A DNA stretch of 64,000 nt from contig NZ_AP025145.1 in assembly GCF_019977755.1 (NCBI RefSeq), positions 1,984,001 to 2,048,000 of the forward strand. The letters are read 5' to 3'. A program made the position numbers and the translations under genes. Each line of letters starts with the position of its first letter. Within the stretch, counting starts at the first letter, position 1. The stretch comes from Vibrio penaeicida (GTDB taxonomy: Bacteria > Pseudomonadota > Gammaproteobacteria > Enterobacterales > Vibrionaceae). The notes below the pieces were generated by a model. The model did no database searches, had not been told where the DNA came from, and saw only the letters and a list, made by a program, of their open reading frames with translations. Below, one piece after another: positions 53,531 through 62,346 of the stretch.

Positions 53531-54673
53531 CTAACGGTCGGATTTGTGAATCCTACCTTGGTATCTCGCTGGGTTGATAAGTTCATCGATGGGCAGTACC
53601 GCAGCACCGAGCTGAGGTTGCTCATCCGTTGTAGCTCTCAATATTTTGGGTGGATTAATAGAAAAATCTTCACCCAATTCGTTCTCACCACTCACCGCTT
53701 TTTGGATCTGATTAATCAAACTAGAATGTAATGTGCCTCCAATCACAATCGCATCTGGAGCAAAAGTCCGAGCAATAACTAAGCAGAGCCACTTTATCTG
53801 CTCTATCGAGCGCACCACCCATTCTTTTACACAAGGCATCGCAAGGTGTTCATCCGTTAATTGATCCAGTCGCTCTAAACTAATGCCTTCTTTCACTAAG
53901 GTGTCTAACAGGTCTTGACCCGATGGTCTTGGCTTGGATTTAGGAAACAGCCCCGAAAACTCCGCAGCCACTTGACTGTGCCCTAAGTAAAGACTTTGAT
54001 CGATAACGGCTGCGCCACCAATGCCGTATGACAACCAAATGTAACAATAATGTTGATGAGACTTACAGACACCGTAGTAAAGCTCTGCAAGACACGCTGC
54101 TTTTGCATCATTAATATGAAAAACAGGAAACTCAAAATATTTTGCTAAATCATTGTGAAAATCAATAGAAGGCCAGTCAGCAAATTGTTGTGTTTTAAGC
54201 GTTCTTCCTGGTGTATCGGTGTGCTGACCAGGGTAACTGACCCCGCACCCAACCACCCTAGATACATCACTCCCAGATTGAGAAAGCTGTTGATGAATGC
54301 TCTCACTGGCTTTTGTCAAAATGGTATGAAACCCACGGTCCTCAATAGAAAACTGCTCTTCTGAAACAATGTTTCCCTCAAGATCTGCCACACAAGTAAA
54401 CAATGTATCTGGGTCAAAATAGACTCCTGTCGTCAACAAACTTTCGGACTTGAGCTTTAGCAACTTGGAAGGAAACCCTTTTTGACCTATTTTTGAAGGA
54501 TCCGGTATCTCTTCTACCACATCGTGTTCAAGCAATTCGCTGATTAATCGAGTGATGGTTGCTGGTGTAACACTGAGCTCTTTCGTCAAAGTAGCTCGCG
54601 TTTGAGGTCCGTGCCTTCGGATGTGTGCCACGATCCGGCGAATGTTCAACTTCGCAAAAATGTTTACAACCAT
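53531..54673 (-). CDS. ROK-family transcriptional repressor
   Basis: The 380-residue protein has an N-terminal winged helix (RATLTKELSVTPATITRLISELLEH) and a ROK sugar-kinase-like domain: VVGCGVSYPGQ, DFHNDLAKYFEFPVFHINDAKAACLAE, YIWLSYGIGGAAVIDQ and DAIVIGGTL. NagC/Mlc/XylR-type members sense sugars or sugar phosphates. It is divergent from an ABC transporter operon whose upstream region has a 31-bp palindrome, its probable operator. Confidence 0.92.
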   Translation of the reverse strand: MVVNIFAKLNIRRIVAHIRRHGPQTRATLTKELSVTPATITRLISELLEHDVVEEIPDPSKIGQKGFPSKLLKLKSESLLTTGVYFDPDTLFTCVADLEGNIVSEEQFSIEDRGFHTILTKASESIHQQLSQSGSDVSRVVGCGVSYPGQHTDTPGRTLKTQQFADWPSIDFHNDLAKYFEFPVFHINDAKAACLAELYYGVCKSHQHYCYIWLSYGIGGAAVIDQSLYLGHSQVAAEFSGLFPKSKPRPSGQDLLDTLVKEGISLERLDQLTDEHLAMPCVKEWVVRSIEQIKWLCLVIARTFAPDAIVIGGTLHSSLINQIQKAVSGENELGEDFSINPPKILRATTDEQPQLGAAVLPIDELINPARYQGRIHKSDR

Positions 54674-54800
54674 TTTTCAATCCATTTACTTCATTTTATT
54701 CGTTTTTCTGATCATCTCACTGTCCGCACCCCAATGAAATCCAATATAAGCAAATTTTGATCAACTTCAAAATTAACCTCACTGTAACATTTCTGTCATC

Positions 54801-54831
54801 AACATTAATTTACATTATGTAAATTAATGTT
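54801..54831. promoter_or_regulatory. 31-bp palindromic operator for the ROK repressor
   Basis: Two 15-base arms, AACATTAATTTACAT and its exact complement, flank one central T. It lies between the divergent ROK gene and the solute-binding gene, about 50 bases before the latter's start. AT-rich arms with TTAATTT/AAATTAA resemble NagC/Mlc-type sites. The palindrome also covers an in-frame ATG at 54827, so that ATG is unlikely to be the true start. Confidence 0.85.
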
Positions 54832-54883
54832 AGTATCAAAATCATCAATAAGGAAGTTGACAAAAGCAAAAGGGAGAAAAAGT

Positions 54884-55876
54884 ATGCGATTTATGTACAG
54901 ATATACGTCAAAAGTACTATCTATAGCAGCCATAGGGCTTGTGGCACTGAATTCACATGCCGCAGAAGTGATCACTGTGTATACAGCCGCACCTCAAAAG
55001 TTTGTGGATGCCCTCGTACCCAAGTTTGAAAAACAGACTGGCATTGAAGTGCAGGTTATCAAAGCAGGGTCTGGGGAGTTACTAAACCGCCTCACAGCAG
55101 AAAATGACAAACCTGTCGCGGATGTTCTGTGGAGTGTCGATGGAACTGTAATCGATTTCAATCCTAAGCTATTTAGCCCGTACAAATCTGTACACGCGAA
55201 AAGCATCATTCCTGGGCTGGTTAAAAGTGAAATATGGTCTCCATTTACCGCCGTGGTCATGGTCTTTATCGTCAACGAAGCAAAACTGAAAGGTCTTCCT
55301 GTACCTTCAAGTTGGGAAGATTTGTCTAAGCCCATCTATAAAAACTTGATTTCCTCTGCAAGAGCAGATCGTTCAGGCTCGGCATTTATTCAATATGCAA
55401 CGGTCATGCAGACCTATTCAATTGAAGAACAAGCCGCCCTTATTTACAAAGGCATGTTGAAAAACTTTGTCCTCTCCAATAGTTCTGGAGCCGTTCCTCG
55501 ATTTGTTAATGATGGCGAGTCACCGATCGGAATTACTTTGGAAGACGCAGCTCTTCAATATAAAGAAGGGGGAGGGCCAGTGCAGATCGTATACCCATCT
55601 GAAGGGACAGCACTCGCACCCGATGCTATTGCAAAAGTTGCGGGGAGCCCAAATGGCAAAGGTGCTGAGAAATTCATTGATTTCATTCTCTCAGAAGAAG
55701 GGCAAAAAGTTGTCGCTTCTCTCGGTCGCCGACCAGTACGCGATGATGTGGAATCCAACTCACTTCTTATCCCGTTAAATCAGGTCCCGGTAATGGATTA
55801 CGACTTTAAATGGGCGGCAGAAAACCGCTCTCGCCTTGTAGAGAATTGGGCAGATTGGGTGCTAGACGTTCAGTAA
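54884..55876 (+). CDS. ABC transporter solute-binding protein (Fe3+/sugar-phosphate type)
   Basis: From the ATG at 54884 (AGGGAGAAAAAGT before it), 330 residues with a signal peptide (to about 28, ALNSHAAE). The mature part is a family 1 SBP of the FbpA/AfuA/IdiA kind: VITVYTAAPQKFVDALVPKFE, DVLWSVDGTV, IIPGLVKSEIWSPFTAVVM, AFIQYATVMQTY and FILSEEGQKVVASLGRRPV. Tyr ligands for Fe3+ are not obvious, and a ROK sugar-type regulator faces it, so a sugar phosphate or organophosphate ligand is more likely than iron. The frame opens at 54827, inside the operator. Confidence 0.88.
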   Translation: MRFMYRYTSKVLSIAAIGLVALNSHAAEVITVYTAAPQKFVDALVPKFEKQTGIEVQVIKAGSGELLNRLTAENDKPVADVLWSVDGTVIDFNPKLFSPYKSVHAKSIIPGLVKSEIWSPFTAVVMVFIVNEAKLKGLPVPSSWEDLSKPIYKNLISSARADRSGSAFIQYATVMQTYSIEEQAALIYKGMLKNFVLSNSSGAVPRFVNDGESPIGITLEDAALQYKEGGGPVQIVYPSEGTALAPDAIAKVAGSPNGKGAEKFIDFILSEEGQKVVASLGRRPVRDDVESNSLLIPLNQVPVMDYDFKWAAENRSRLVENWADWVLDVQ

Positions 55877-55889
55877 TTTTCTCAAATAA

Positions 55890-55953
55890 GTTCTATATCG
55901 CTTCACGCCTATAGAACCATGTATTAAGCAGTGGCTTATGGGAGAGCCACTGC
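55890..55953 (+). other. Two successive hairpins between binding-protein and ATPase genes
   Basis: GTTCTATA/TATAGAAC (55890-55917) and GCAGTGGCT/AGCCACTGC (55928-55953) are perfect stems of 8 and 9 bp. They follow the solute-binding gene within its operon. Such intercistronic hairpins usually stabilise the binding-protein mRNA or attenuate, giving more binding protein than permease. Confidence 0.7.
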
Positions 55954-55983
55954 CTCTTCTAATCAAACTAAAGAGGTGCTGAT

Positions 55984-57066
55984 ATGGCCGCCGTACAAAT
56001 TAATGGAATAAAAAAGCAGTATGGTGACGTTGTCGCATTGTCAAACATCAATATTTCTATTGAGTCAGGTTCTTTCTACACCCTATTGGGGCCTAGCGGG
56101 TGTGGGAAAACAACCTTACTTCGTACAATTGCGGGATTTCACCGTCAGAACTCCGGAACCATTTATGTTGATTCGAAATCAATAGAGAATGAGCCAGCGC
56201 ACCAACGAGATGTTGGAATGGTGTTTCAAGATTATGCCGTCTTTCCTCATCTGAGCGTGGAAGATAATGTCGCATTTGGCCTAAAGCAACGCAAAGTCGC
56301 CAAAAGAGAAATGGAAAACCGTGTTATAGAGGCATTGAAGATGGTGCAACTGTCTGAATTTGCCAAGCGCATGCCCCACGAGCTCAGTGGAGGTCAGCAA
56401 CAACGGGTCGGGCTTGCTAGGGCTATCGTCATTAACCCAACCGTATTGCTTATGGATGAACCCTTATCCAACTTAGATGCCAAGTTACGAGTCGACTTAC
56501 GGGCTGAACTGCGAAAGATTCAGCAACGAATGGGCATGACAACGGTATACGTGACACACGATCAAGAAGAAGCGCTGGCGATGTCGGACACGGTTTGCGT
56601 TATGTACAAAGGCATTATTCAACAAGCCGCACCTCCGTTTGAAGTCTATAACTGCCCAGCAAACCGTTTCGTCGCAAACTTTGTTGGAGGAAACAATTTT
56701 CTAAAAACGTTCAATCAAGCCAACCGATTGGCATTGTTGAGTAACAGCCAAGTTATTGGGGATTACCCAGCTAATTTTAATCAATCTAAGGGCATTGTGG
56801 CAGCAATACGTCCAGAAGCGATAACTGTGCACACGACGCCCTCTAATGAAAGCGACTTTGTCGTCAAAGTGACTGTTGAACAAGTAAGTTTTATCGGTCG
56901 AGAAATGGAAGTACACGGTCGAACCGGCGATGGAGAAGAACTCAAAGCAGTAACTCGCCCAGATGAAAACATCATGAACATCAAAGAAGGTGACAAGGCC
57001 TTTATGGCATTTGACCAGAAAGACGTTTCTTTGTTTGAAGATACTGAAACGGGGAGAAGATTATGA
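55984..57066 (+). CDS. ABC transporter ATPase (FbpC/AfuC/PotA type)
   Basis: The 360-residue ATPase has Walker A GPSGCGKTT, Q-loop VFQDYAVFPH, signature LSGGQQQRVGLARAI, Walker B VLLMDEPLSNLD and the H-loop YVTHDQEEA. A C-terminal TOBE-type domain (VAAIRPEAITV) follows. It powers the permease encoded next, whose start overlaps its stop by 4 bases. Confidence 0.95.
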   Translation: MAAVQINGIKKQYGDVVALSNINISIESGSFYTLLGPSGCGKTTLLRTIAGFHRQNSGTIYVDSKSIENEPAHQRDVGMVFQDYAVFPHLSVEDNVAFGLKQRKVAKREMENRVIEALKMVQLSEFAKRMPHELSGGQQQRVGLARAIVINPTVLLMDEPLSNLDAKLRVDLRAELRKIQQRMGMTTVYVTHDQEEALAMSDTVCVMYKGIIQQAAPPFEVYNCPANRFVANFVGGNNFLKTFNQANRLALLSNSQVIGDYPANFNQSKGIVAAIRPEAITVHTTPSNESDFVVKVTVEQVSFIGREMEVHGRTGDGEELKAVTRPDENIMNIKEGDKAFMAFDQKDVSLFEDTETGRRL

Positions 57067-58751
57067 GTACCTCACATATTGCTTCACCGGAAGGAATATT
57101 CTTCAAAATCAGACAATTGGATTTCTGGTCACTCACTTCCATGGCGACTGTCGCCATATTGTTCGTTTTACTGATATTACCCATTTTCAGTGTATTTGTA
57201 GTGAGCTTTTTTGATGCCGATACAGGTGCATTCACACTTGATAACTACATTAAGGTTTTTACTAAAAACTACTACCTGACAGGGCTGAAAAACTCACTCT
57301 ATGTCGGCTTTATGGGAACACTTGGCGCATGCTTAATCGGTGTACCCCTTGCGTTCTTCACTGCGCGATTCCACATTTTGGGAAAACAATTTATATCAAC
57401 TTTAGCCATTTTAGTTCTGGTAGCGCCTCCGTTTATCGGCGCATATGCGTGGATTATGATGTTTGGTGCGAATGGTTTCGTTACTAACTTTTTTGCGCAG
57501 TTCGGAATTGAAACACCCACGATTTATGGCGCGGGTGGTGTGATTTTAGTGTTCACTTTAAAGTTTTTCCCTTTTGTGTATTTGATGACGCAAACAGCCC
57601 TTAAATCCGTAAATAAATCTTTCGAAGATGCCGCAGAAAACCTTGGATGCAATGCGCTTGAACGTTTCTTTAAAGTCACCTTACCGCTTGTTTTTCCAGC
57701 CGTAAGTACCGGTGCCATCATATGTTTCGTTCTATCTATTGCGGATTTTGGTACACCAGCGATTCTAGGGCGCGGTTTCAGAACCCTTTCAACCATTGCG
57801 TTTTCAGCCTACACCTCTGAGCTAGGTGGAAAACCAACGATGGCGGTGACCATTTCTTTAGTGATGATGGCGATTTCCATGCTTGCGCTTTTGGCTCAAC
57901 GTAAAATATTAGCTAAGCGTCGTTATGCCAGTGCACTAACTAACCGACCAGTAGTATTCCAGTTAAAAGGATTACAAAACGTACTGGTTCACGTGTTTTG
58001 CTACACCGTGGTATTGGTCGCAATGTTGCCAACGATGGTGGTGGTATATACCTCCTTCTTGCAGACCAATGGTCCAGTATTCACAGGCGGATTTAGCCTG
58101 CAAAGTTACGCTCGAGTAATCAGTGATGCACCCGAAGCTATTGTGAATAGCTTTACTTTTGCGCTTATTGCTGTAGCGCTCATCGCTGTGTTCTCTGGTC
58201 TTATTTCTTATCTGATTGTTCGTCGCGATACCAAAACGTCCGGCATGATCGACTTGTTGATGATGGTCCCATACCTCGTCCCTGGAGTTGTGATCGCCAT
58301 TGGCTTCGTCACCACGTTCAGGACTGGGTATTTTGACCTCACTGGGACAGCTGCGATTATTGTCATGATCTACTTTATCAGGCGACTGCCTTACGGCGTA
58401 CGATCGACAACAACCAATCTAAGACAAATCAAGCCTTCACTGGAAGAAGCCGCTATAAACCTAGGTGCTAACCCATTAAAAGCGTTTGTTACCGTAACAG
58501 TTCCGCTGATATTACCTGGACTAATAGTTGGGGCGTTAATGAGCTTCATCACCGCCATTAACGAGCTGTCATCGACATTAATTCTGTACAACTCCGGTAC
58601 AGTGACGATGCCAATTAAAATCTACATTTCTGTATTGGATGGAGAGTTTGGTATTGCCGCGGCGCTATCGACCATTCTATTGGTGAGCACTGGCCTTTGT
58701 GTTTACACGGTTTTCCGTTTCTCTGATGACAGTGAATCATCATTTGTTTAA
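57063..58751 (+). CDS. Fused double ABC permease (FbpB/AfuB type)
   Basis: The 562-residue inner-membrane protein carries two BPD_transp_1 halves in one chain, with about 12 hydrophobic segments and two EAA loops (SFEDAAENLGCNALERFFKVTLP and SLEEAAINLGANPLKAFVTVTVP). This layout is typical of the FbpB/AfuB permeases. The start is coupled to the ATPase gene (ATGA). It imports the solute held by the protein at 54884-55876. Confidence 0.95.
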   Translation: MSTSHIASPEGIFFKIRQLDFWSLTSMATVAILFVLLILPIFSVFVVSFFDADTGAFTLDNYIKVFTKNYYLTGLKNSLYVGFMGTLGACLIGVPLAFFTARFHILGKQFISTLAILVLVAPPFIGAYAWIMMFGANGFVTNFFAQFGIETPTIYGAGGVILVFTLKFFPFVYLMTQTALKSVNKSFEDAAENLGCNALERFFKVTLPLVFPAVSTGAIICFVLSIADFGTPAILGRGFRTLSTIAFSAYTSELGGKPTMAVTISLVMMAISMLALLAQRKILAKRRYASALTNRPVVFQLKGLQNVLVHVFCYTVVLVAMLPTMVVVYTSFLQTNGPVFTGGFSLQSYARVISDAPEAIVNSFTFALIAVALIAVFSGLISYLIVRRDTKTSGMIDLLMMVPYLVPGVVIAIGFVTTFRTGYFDLTGTAAIIVMIYFIRRLPYGVRSTTTNLRQIKPSLEEAAINLGANPLKAFVTVTVPLILPGLIVGALMSFITAINELSSTLILYNSGTVTMPIKIYISVLDGEFGIAAALSTILLVSTGLCVYTVFRFSDDSESSFV

Positions 58752-58775
58752 ACATTTCATCATTAGAGTAATACC

Positions 58776-59729
58776 ATGAATATAAGTGCCTTTTCGCGTT
58801 CAAAGTATCGTAATAATCAAACCTCGGGGGATGACGCTATGCTGATCATTCCTGGCAATGTCATTGCAATATTAGATGGAGCAACTGACCCATATATGAT
58901 GCAGGAAAGTTCTGGTCGATATGCGTCCCATTCCGTTGGGGAAATTTGTGCCGGGCTTTTCAGTGACAAGCGAATGATGGAGTCGTCCTCAGGGTCTATT
59001 TTACGGGCTATCTCCAGTCGCTTTGCTCAACAGTTGACAAGAAAAAGCTTTATTTATGGTCCATCAACAACCTTGTCGATGGCTATCTTTATTGATCAAC
59101 ATGTCCGAATAATTGGCATTGGAGACTCAGGTATTCGAGTAAATGGTACCGACGTGTACTGCTACCACAAACCGGTCGATTCAATCGCAACAACCGCAAG
59201 AGTCGCCATATACCAAAGCCTTAAAAAAGCGGTCACGGAGCTCGATGCGTTAGAGCAGCTAACACGGGAAATGTCTTTTCACGGCTTAGAACGAGGGCTG
59301 AAATGCCAATTCATCAGCAAACATGATGTCGACACAATACTTGCAGAGGTACTTGATCAACACAGTCAAGTTGCGGGAAGTGAAGACATCGAACAGTTTG
59401 TTCTTAAGGGGATTGTCAGCCAGAAAGCTTACGCCAATCGAGAAGGGCACGCCCTTGGATTTAGTACCCTAAATGGCAGTGTCCCTTTGATGGATGACGT
59501 CATTGACACAACCATTAGCTTAGACGATGTAAATACATTGGAGTTTTTCACTGACGGTTATTTAACCATACCGCATGGAACAAAAATCCAAGACTGGGAG
59601 AAAGAACATTCGCGTATCGAAGAACTCGATTTCGCAAAAGTTTCGAGCTGTAAAAACTTGAAAGGTTCGACAACCACAGAATTCTTTGACGATCGTTCAG
59701 TGATATCAGTGGAAATGCCAATACGTTAA
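58776..59729 (+). CDS. PP2C-like phosphatase protein linked to the ABC operon
   Basis: The 317-residue soluble protein has motifs placed as in PP2C phosphatases: a front TSGDDAMLII, VIAILDGATDPY (for VxDGxGG), SGRYAS..VG, IRIIGIGDSGIRVNG-type GDS and a late LEFFTDGYL. The metal-binding Asp positions appear kept, but GG after DG is replaced by AT, so it is a divergent member. It is 24 bases after the permease gene and before a terminator, hence in the operon. It may dephosphorylate the imported organophosphate or act as a regulator; not determinable here. Confidence 0.75.
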   Translation: MNISAFSRSKYRNNQTSGDDAMLIIPGNVIAILDGATDPYMMQESSGRYASHSVGEICAGLFSDKRMMESSSGSILRAISSRFAQQLTRKSFIYGPSTTLSMAIFIDQHVRIIGIGDSGIRVNGTDVYCYHKPVDSIATTARVAIYQSLKKAVTELDALEQLTREMSFHGLERGLKCQFISKHDVDTILAEVLDQHSQVAGSEDIEQFVLKGIVSQKAYANREGHALGFSTLNGSVPLMDDVIDTTISLDDVNTLEFFTDGYLTIPHGTKIQDWEKEHSRIEELDFAKVSSCKNLKGSTTTEFFDDRSVISVEMPIR

Positions 59730-59754
59730 ATCTTGTATCCTTGAATGAGAGTTT

Positions 59755-59793
59755 GGTCGCTACCGTCCCCCAATTTTCGTAGCGACCCTTTTT
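59755..59793 (+). terminator. Intrinsic terminator of the ROK-controlled ABC operon
   Basis: GGTCGCTAC, a 15-base loop and GTAGCGACC form a perfect 9-bp stem followed by CTTTTTG. It lies 25 bases after the PP2C-like gene stop, facing the convergent decarboxylase gene. Confidence 0.9.
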
Positions 59794-59825
59794 GTTCTTC
59801 TATCTTATAGAGCTAAACAAACTCG

Positions 59826-61532
59826 TTACTTCGCACCTGCAATTACACTGCGCTCGCGGGATTCAGACAACTGCAAGTAAGTCACTTTAACGCACGCTTT
59901 TTCTACCAGATCGCTCGACGATTTAGCACTGTCAGCATCGAATGTCACCGTCGCTTTGTATGTCTTAGTCGAATCCTGAATTGCTCTCACTTGTTCTTCG
60001 AGTTTGATCACTGAATCGATATAGTTTTGGATAAGAATACCGACCATATCGCGGCTAATACCTTCTTTCACCACCATACGCATAACAGCAATTTGCGGTG
60101 TTTTTACTATTTGCGTTTGCGTTGGTGGGCGCCTTTCAAGGGGCATTGAAAATGCAGGTACCACCCACCCAAACTGTTTCAGCTTGTCTGAAATATCATG
60201 GACGGAGTAAATATAGTTTTTGGTATCGTTATTCGTTAATGGCTGATCTTCAGAAGTTAGATTCAATCTAACAGCTGATGCTGGGAAATATTCTGCGTGA
60301 TTAACCACTTTAAATATCGACTTGTTTTCGAATATTGTCGTCACTGGTGCGTCGTCACCAGCTTCTTTATCTTGCTCTGTCACTGTTAACCTCAAAGATC
60401 CCAACCCTGCTGATAGATCCTGAGCAAGAGACATTAAATTTTGAACCACAGCGCTGTAACCATGCTTACCTAAACGTAAGAAGTTATAGTATTGAGCCAG
60501 CACCATCGAACTGCCACGAGAGAAGTTTAGGCTGTAGGTGGATTCATCAAATCCAAGCACATTCGTTGTAACGAACAGTTTTTCTGGGATCTCATGGAAG
60601 TCTTTCCAAAGCGCCCACCCTACCCCTGGGTAAACTAAACCAAACTTATGCCCAGAAACATTAATGGTTTTTACCTGCTCTAGTTTGAAGTCCCATTTTA
60701 ATTCGGGTGTTTCGCTGTGATCACGAAAAGGTTCGATAAAACCGCCACTGGCTCCGTCAACGTGTAAAGGAACATCCAAACGACAATCTGGATCAGGGTG
60801 ATTTTTAAGTTCGACCAACACGTTATTGATGGCTTCAACCGGATCATTTTGCCCTGTGTAGGAAGTCCCCATCACCGCAACAACGCAGGTGGTGTTTTCA
60901 TCCACTGCCTTTCTGACTTCTTCTGCGGTAATAACGTAGTTAGTTTCTTCCGTGATCGGAATCCACTTGATATCCACATCAAAGTATTGTGCGTATTTTA
61001 CCCACGTAATATGTACATCCGAGCCTATTACAATATTGGGTCTATCGTAGGAACGCCCGTTCGCTTTGCGGTTCTTTTTCCATTGCTCTTTATGAGAAAG
61101 CGCACACAACATTAGGGCTTCTGAGGAACCAATTGCCACCGTTCCCCACCCACTTGGAATGTCTTTGTTGTGTGCCAATTCTTCCGCTGTTTTCATGTCA
61201 TTGGGCGCGTTAAACAAATCAAGCAACATACGCACACAACGCTGTTCAATTTCCAACGTTCGGTTGTACACCTCACCATCAATATAGTTCTTACCCAAGT
61301 TGTCTTTAATGAGCTGGTTGGCTTCTTCATCCATCACTGTTGTCACGAAAGAAGCCATGTTCAATGTTGGGTTTCCATCCAATTGAAGTTCATCTCGGAT
61401 AAAGCGATACACCGCTTGTGGATCATGCTCCATCTCGGGCATTTTGTTATTGGGGGTCTCTTCACGGAAAAGGCTGCGACCATACGTTGGAGTATTCGCA
61501 GTTTGGAATTTTATGTCTTTTTGATTTCCCAT
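59826..61532 (-). CDS. gad: PLP-dependent glutamate decarboxylase-like enzyme
   Basis: Group II PLP decarboxylase. It resembles GadA/GadB over the first 400 residues (IRDELQLDGNPTLNMASFVTT, GTVAIGSSEALMLCAL, LHVDGASGGFIEPF, and the PLP lysine in VSGHKFGLVYPGVGW, Lys near 296 from this start). It makes GABA from glutamate using a proton, giving acid resistance. It is longer than E. coli GadB (466); the C-terminus carries about 100 extra residues. The frame opens at a TTG (61571), but the ATG at 61532 with AGAGAG before it is the better start (568 residues). No GadC antiporter is adjacent. Confidence 0.9.
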   Translation of the reverse strand: MGNQKDIKFQTANTPTYGRSLFREETPNNKMPEMEHDPQAVYRFIRDELQLDGNPTLNMASFVTTVMDEEANQLIKDNLGKNYIDGEVYNRTLEIEQRCVRMLLDLFNAPNDMKTAEELAHNKDIPSGWGTVAIGSSEALMLCALSHKEQWKKNRKANGRSYDRPNIVIGSDVHITWVKYAQYFDVDIKWIPITEETNYVITAEEVRKAVDENTTCVVAVMGTSYTGQNDPVEAINNVLVELKNHPDPDCRLDVPLHVDGASGGFIEPFRDHSETPELKWDFKLEQVKTINVSGHKFGLVYPGVGWALWKDFHEIPEKLFVTTNVLGFDESTYSLNFSRGSSMVLAQYYNFLRLGKHGYSAVVQNLMSLAQDLSAGLGSLRLTVTEQDKEAGDDAPVTTIFENKSIFKVVNHAEYFPASAVRLNLTSEDQPLTNNDTKNYIYSVHDISDKLKQFGWVVPAFSMPLERRPPTQTQIVKTPQIAVMRMVVKEGISRDMVGILIQNYIDSVIKLEEQVRAIQDSTKTYKATVTFDADSAKSSSDLVEKACVKVTYLQLSESRERSVIAGAK

Positions 61533-61592
61533 CACTAGCTCTCTGCTTGCGTTGTTTACGTTGGATTTCAACTGAGCGTAGGAAAGGAATTT

Positions 61593-61610
61593 TATGAGTT
61601 CAAACTCATA
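61593..61610. promoter_or_regulatory. Inverted repeat upstream of the decarboxylase
   Basis: TATGAGT, four bases (TCAA), ACTCATA is a perfect 7-bp inverted repeat about 60 bases upstream of the decarboxylase start. It could be an operator. The adjoining region to 61869 also has a 13-base near-repeat (CCAATTCATAAAA twice, 61797-61825) before the plus-strand gene; no other gene is seen. Confidence 0.45.
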
Positions 61611-61869
61611 TTGAGATATTTCTTCAAGTCATAGAAGTGATCTCAAAATGATGTAAAGGATCCAATATGACACTTCCTCCAAAACCATCAGAAAAACGGA
61701 ACAAAGAATCATACTGAGATAATAGGTATGCGTATGATTTCACGTTTTATCCCCTCACAGGATGTTGCTGCTTTGTTAAGATATTCATGAAAACCAATTC
61801 ATAAAAATCCAATTCATAAAAAAACCAATAGATGAGCAATGCAGATTACAGACGTTAAAAAGGAAAATT

Positions 61870-62346
61870 ATGGCAAAGCCAAATGAAGTAGATATCTCTC
61901 GTCTCAGCCGCTACTTTGCGATTGAAGCGAATAATGAATTTTGGACACTTTCAGAGCAGTCGGCAACAGATGCAGAAAAACAAAGAGTGCTGGTCACTGC
62001 CTTCTCTTCCCTTTATCACTGGACCAAAGTCGGAACACAAGAGAACATTCAACTGGCCAACTTAGCGGTTGCTCGTGCATTGGCACTTAACGAAACTGAG
62101 ATAAGCCTCACCTATGCTCGGGAGTCGTTTGATTTCTTTGATGGGACAGGCGCAGATTGGATTCAAGCTTTTACTAATGCCGTATTAAGCCATGCACTAC
62201 AGGTAAACAAACAACTCGAACAAGCCGAAGAATTTTACAATAAGGCTCTTAAGATTCAAGCAGAGCTAACTGAAGGTGATAGAAAAGTATTCGATGCTAC
62301 TTTTTGTCACATTCCCAACCCTCTTCACATTCCCGACCCTCAGTGA
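61870..62346 (+). CDS. TPR-like hypothetical protein
   Basis: The 158-residue soluble protein is helical. The C-terminal half has a tetratricopeptide-like pair (ALQVNKQLEQAEEFYNKALK). The start has AAAAAGGAAAATT, a good ribosome binding site. Its end overlaps the convergent histidine kinase stop by 7 bases. No known function. The last residues repeat a Pro pattern (HIPNPLHIPDP). Confidence 0.78.
   Translation: MAKPNEVDISRLSRYFAIEANNEFWTLSEQSATDAEKQRVLVTAFSSLYHWTKVGTQENIQLANLAVARALALNETEISLTYARESFDFFDGTGADWIQAFTNAVLSHALQVNKQLEQAEEFYNKALKIQAELTEGDRKVFDATFCHIPNPLHIPDPQ

Noticed and set aside
54827..54883. ATG at 54827 as binding-protein start
   Set aside because: It lies within the 31-bp palindrome and the extra 19 residues precede a normal signal peptide.
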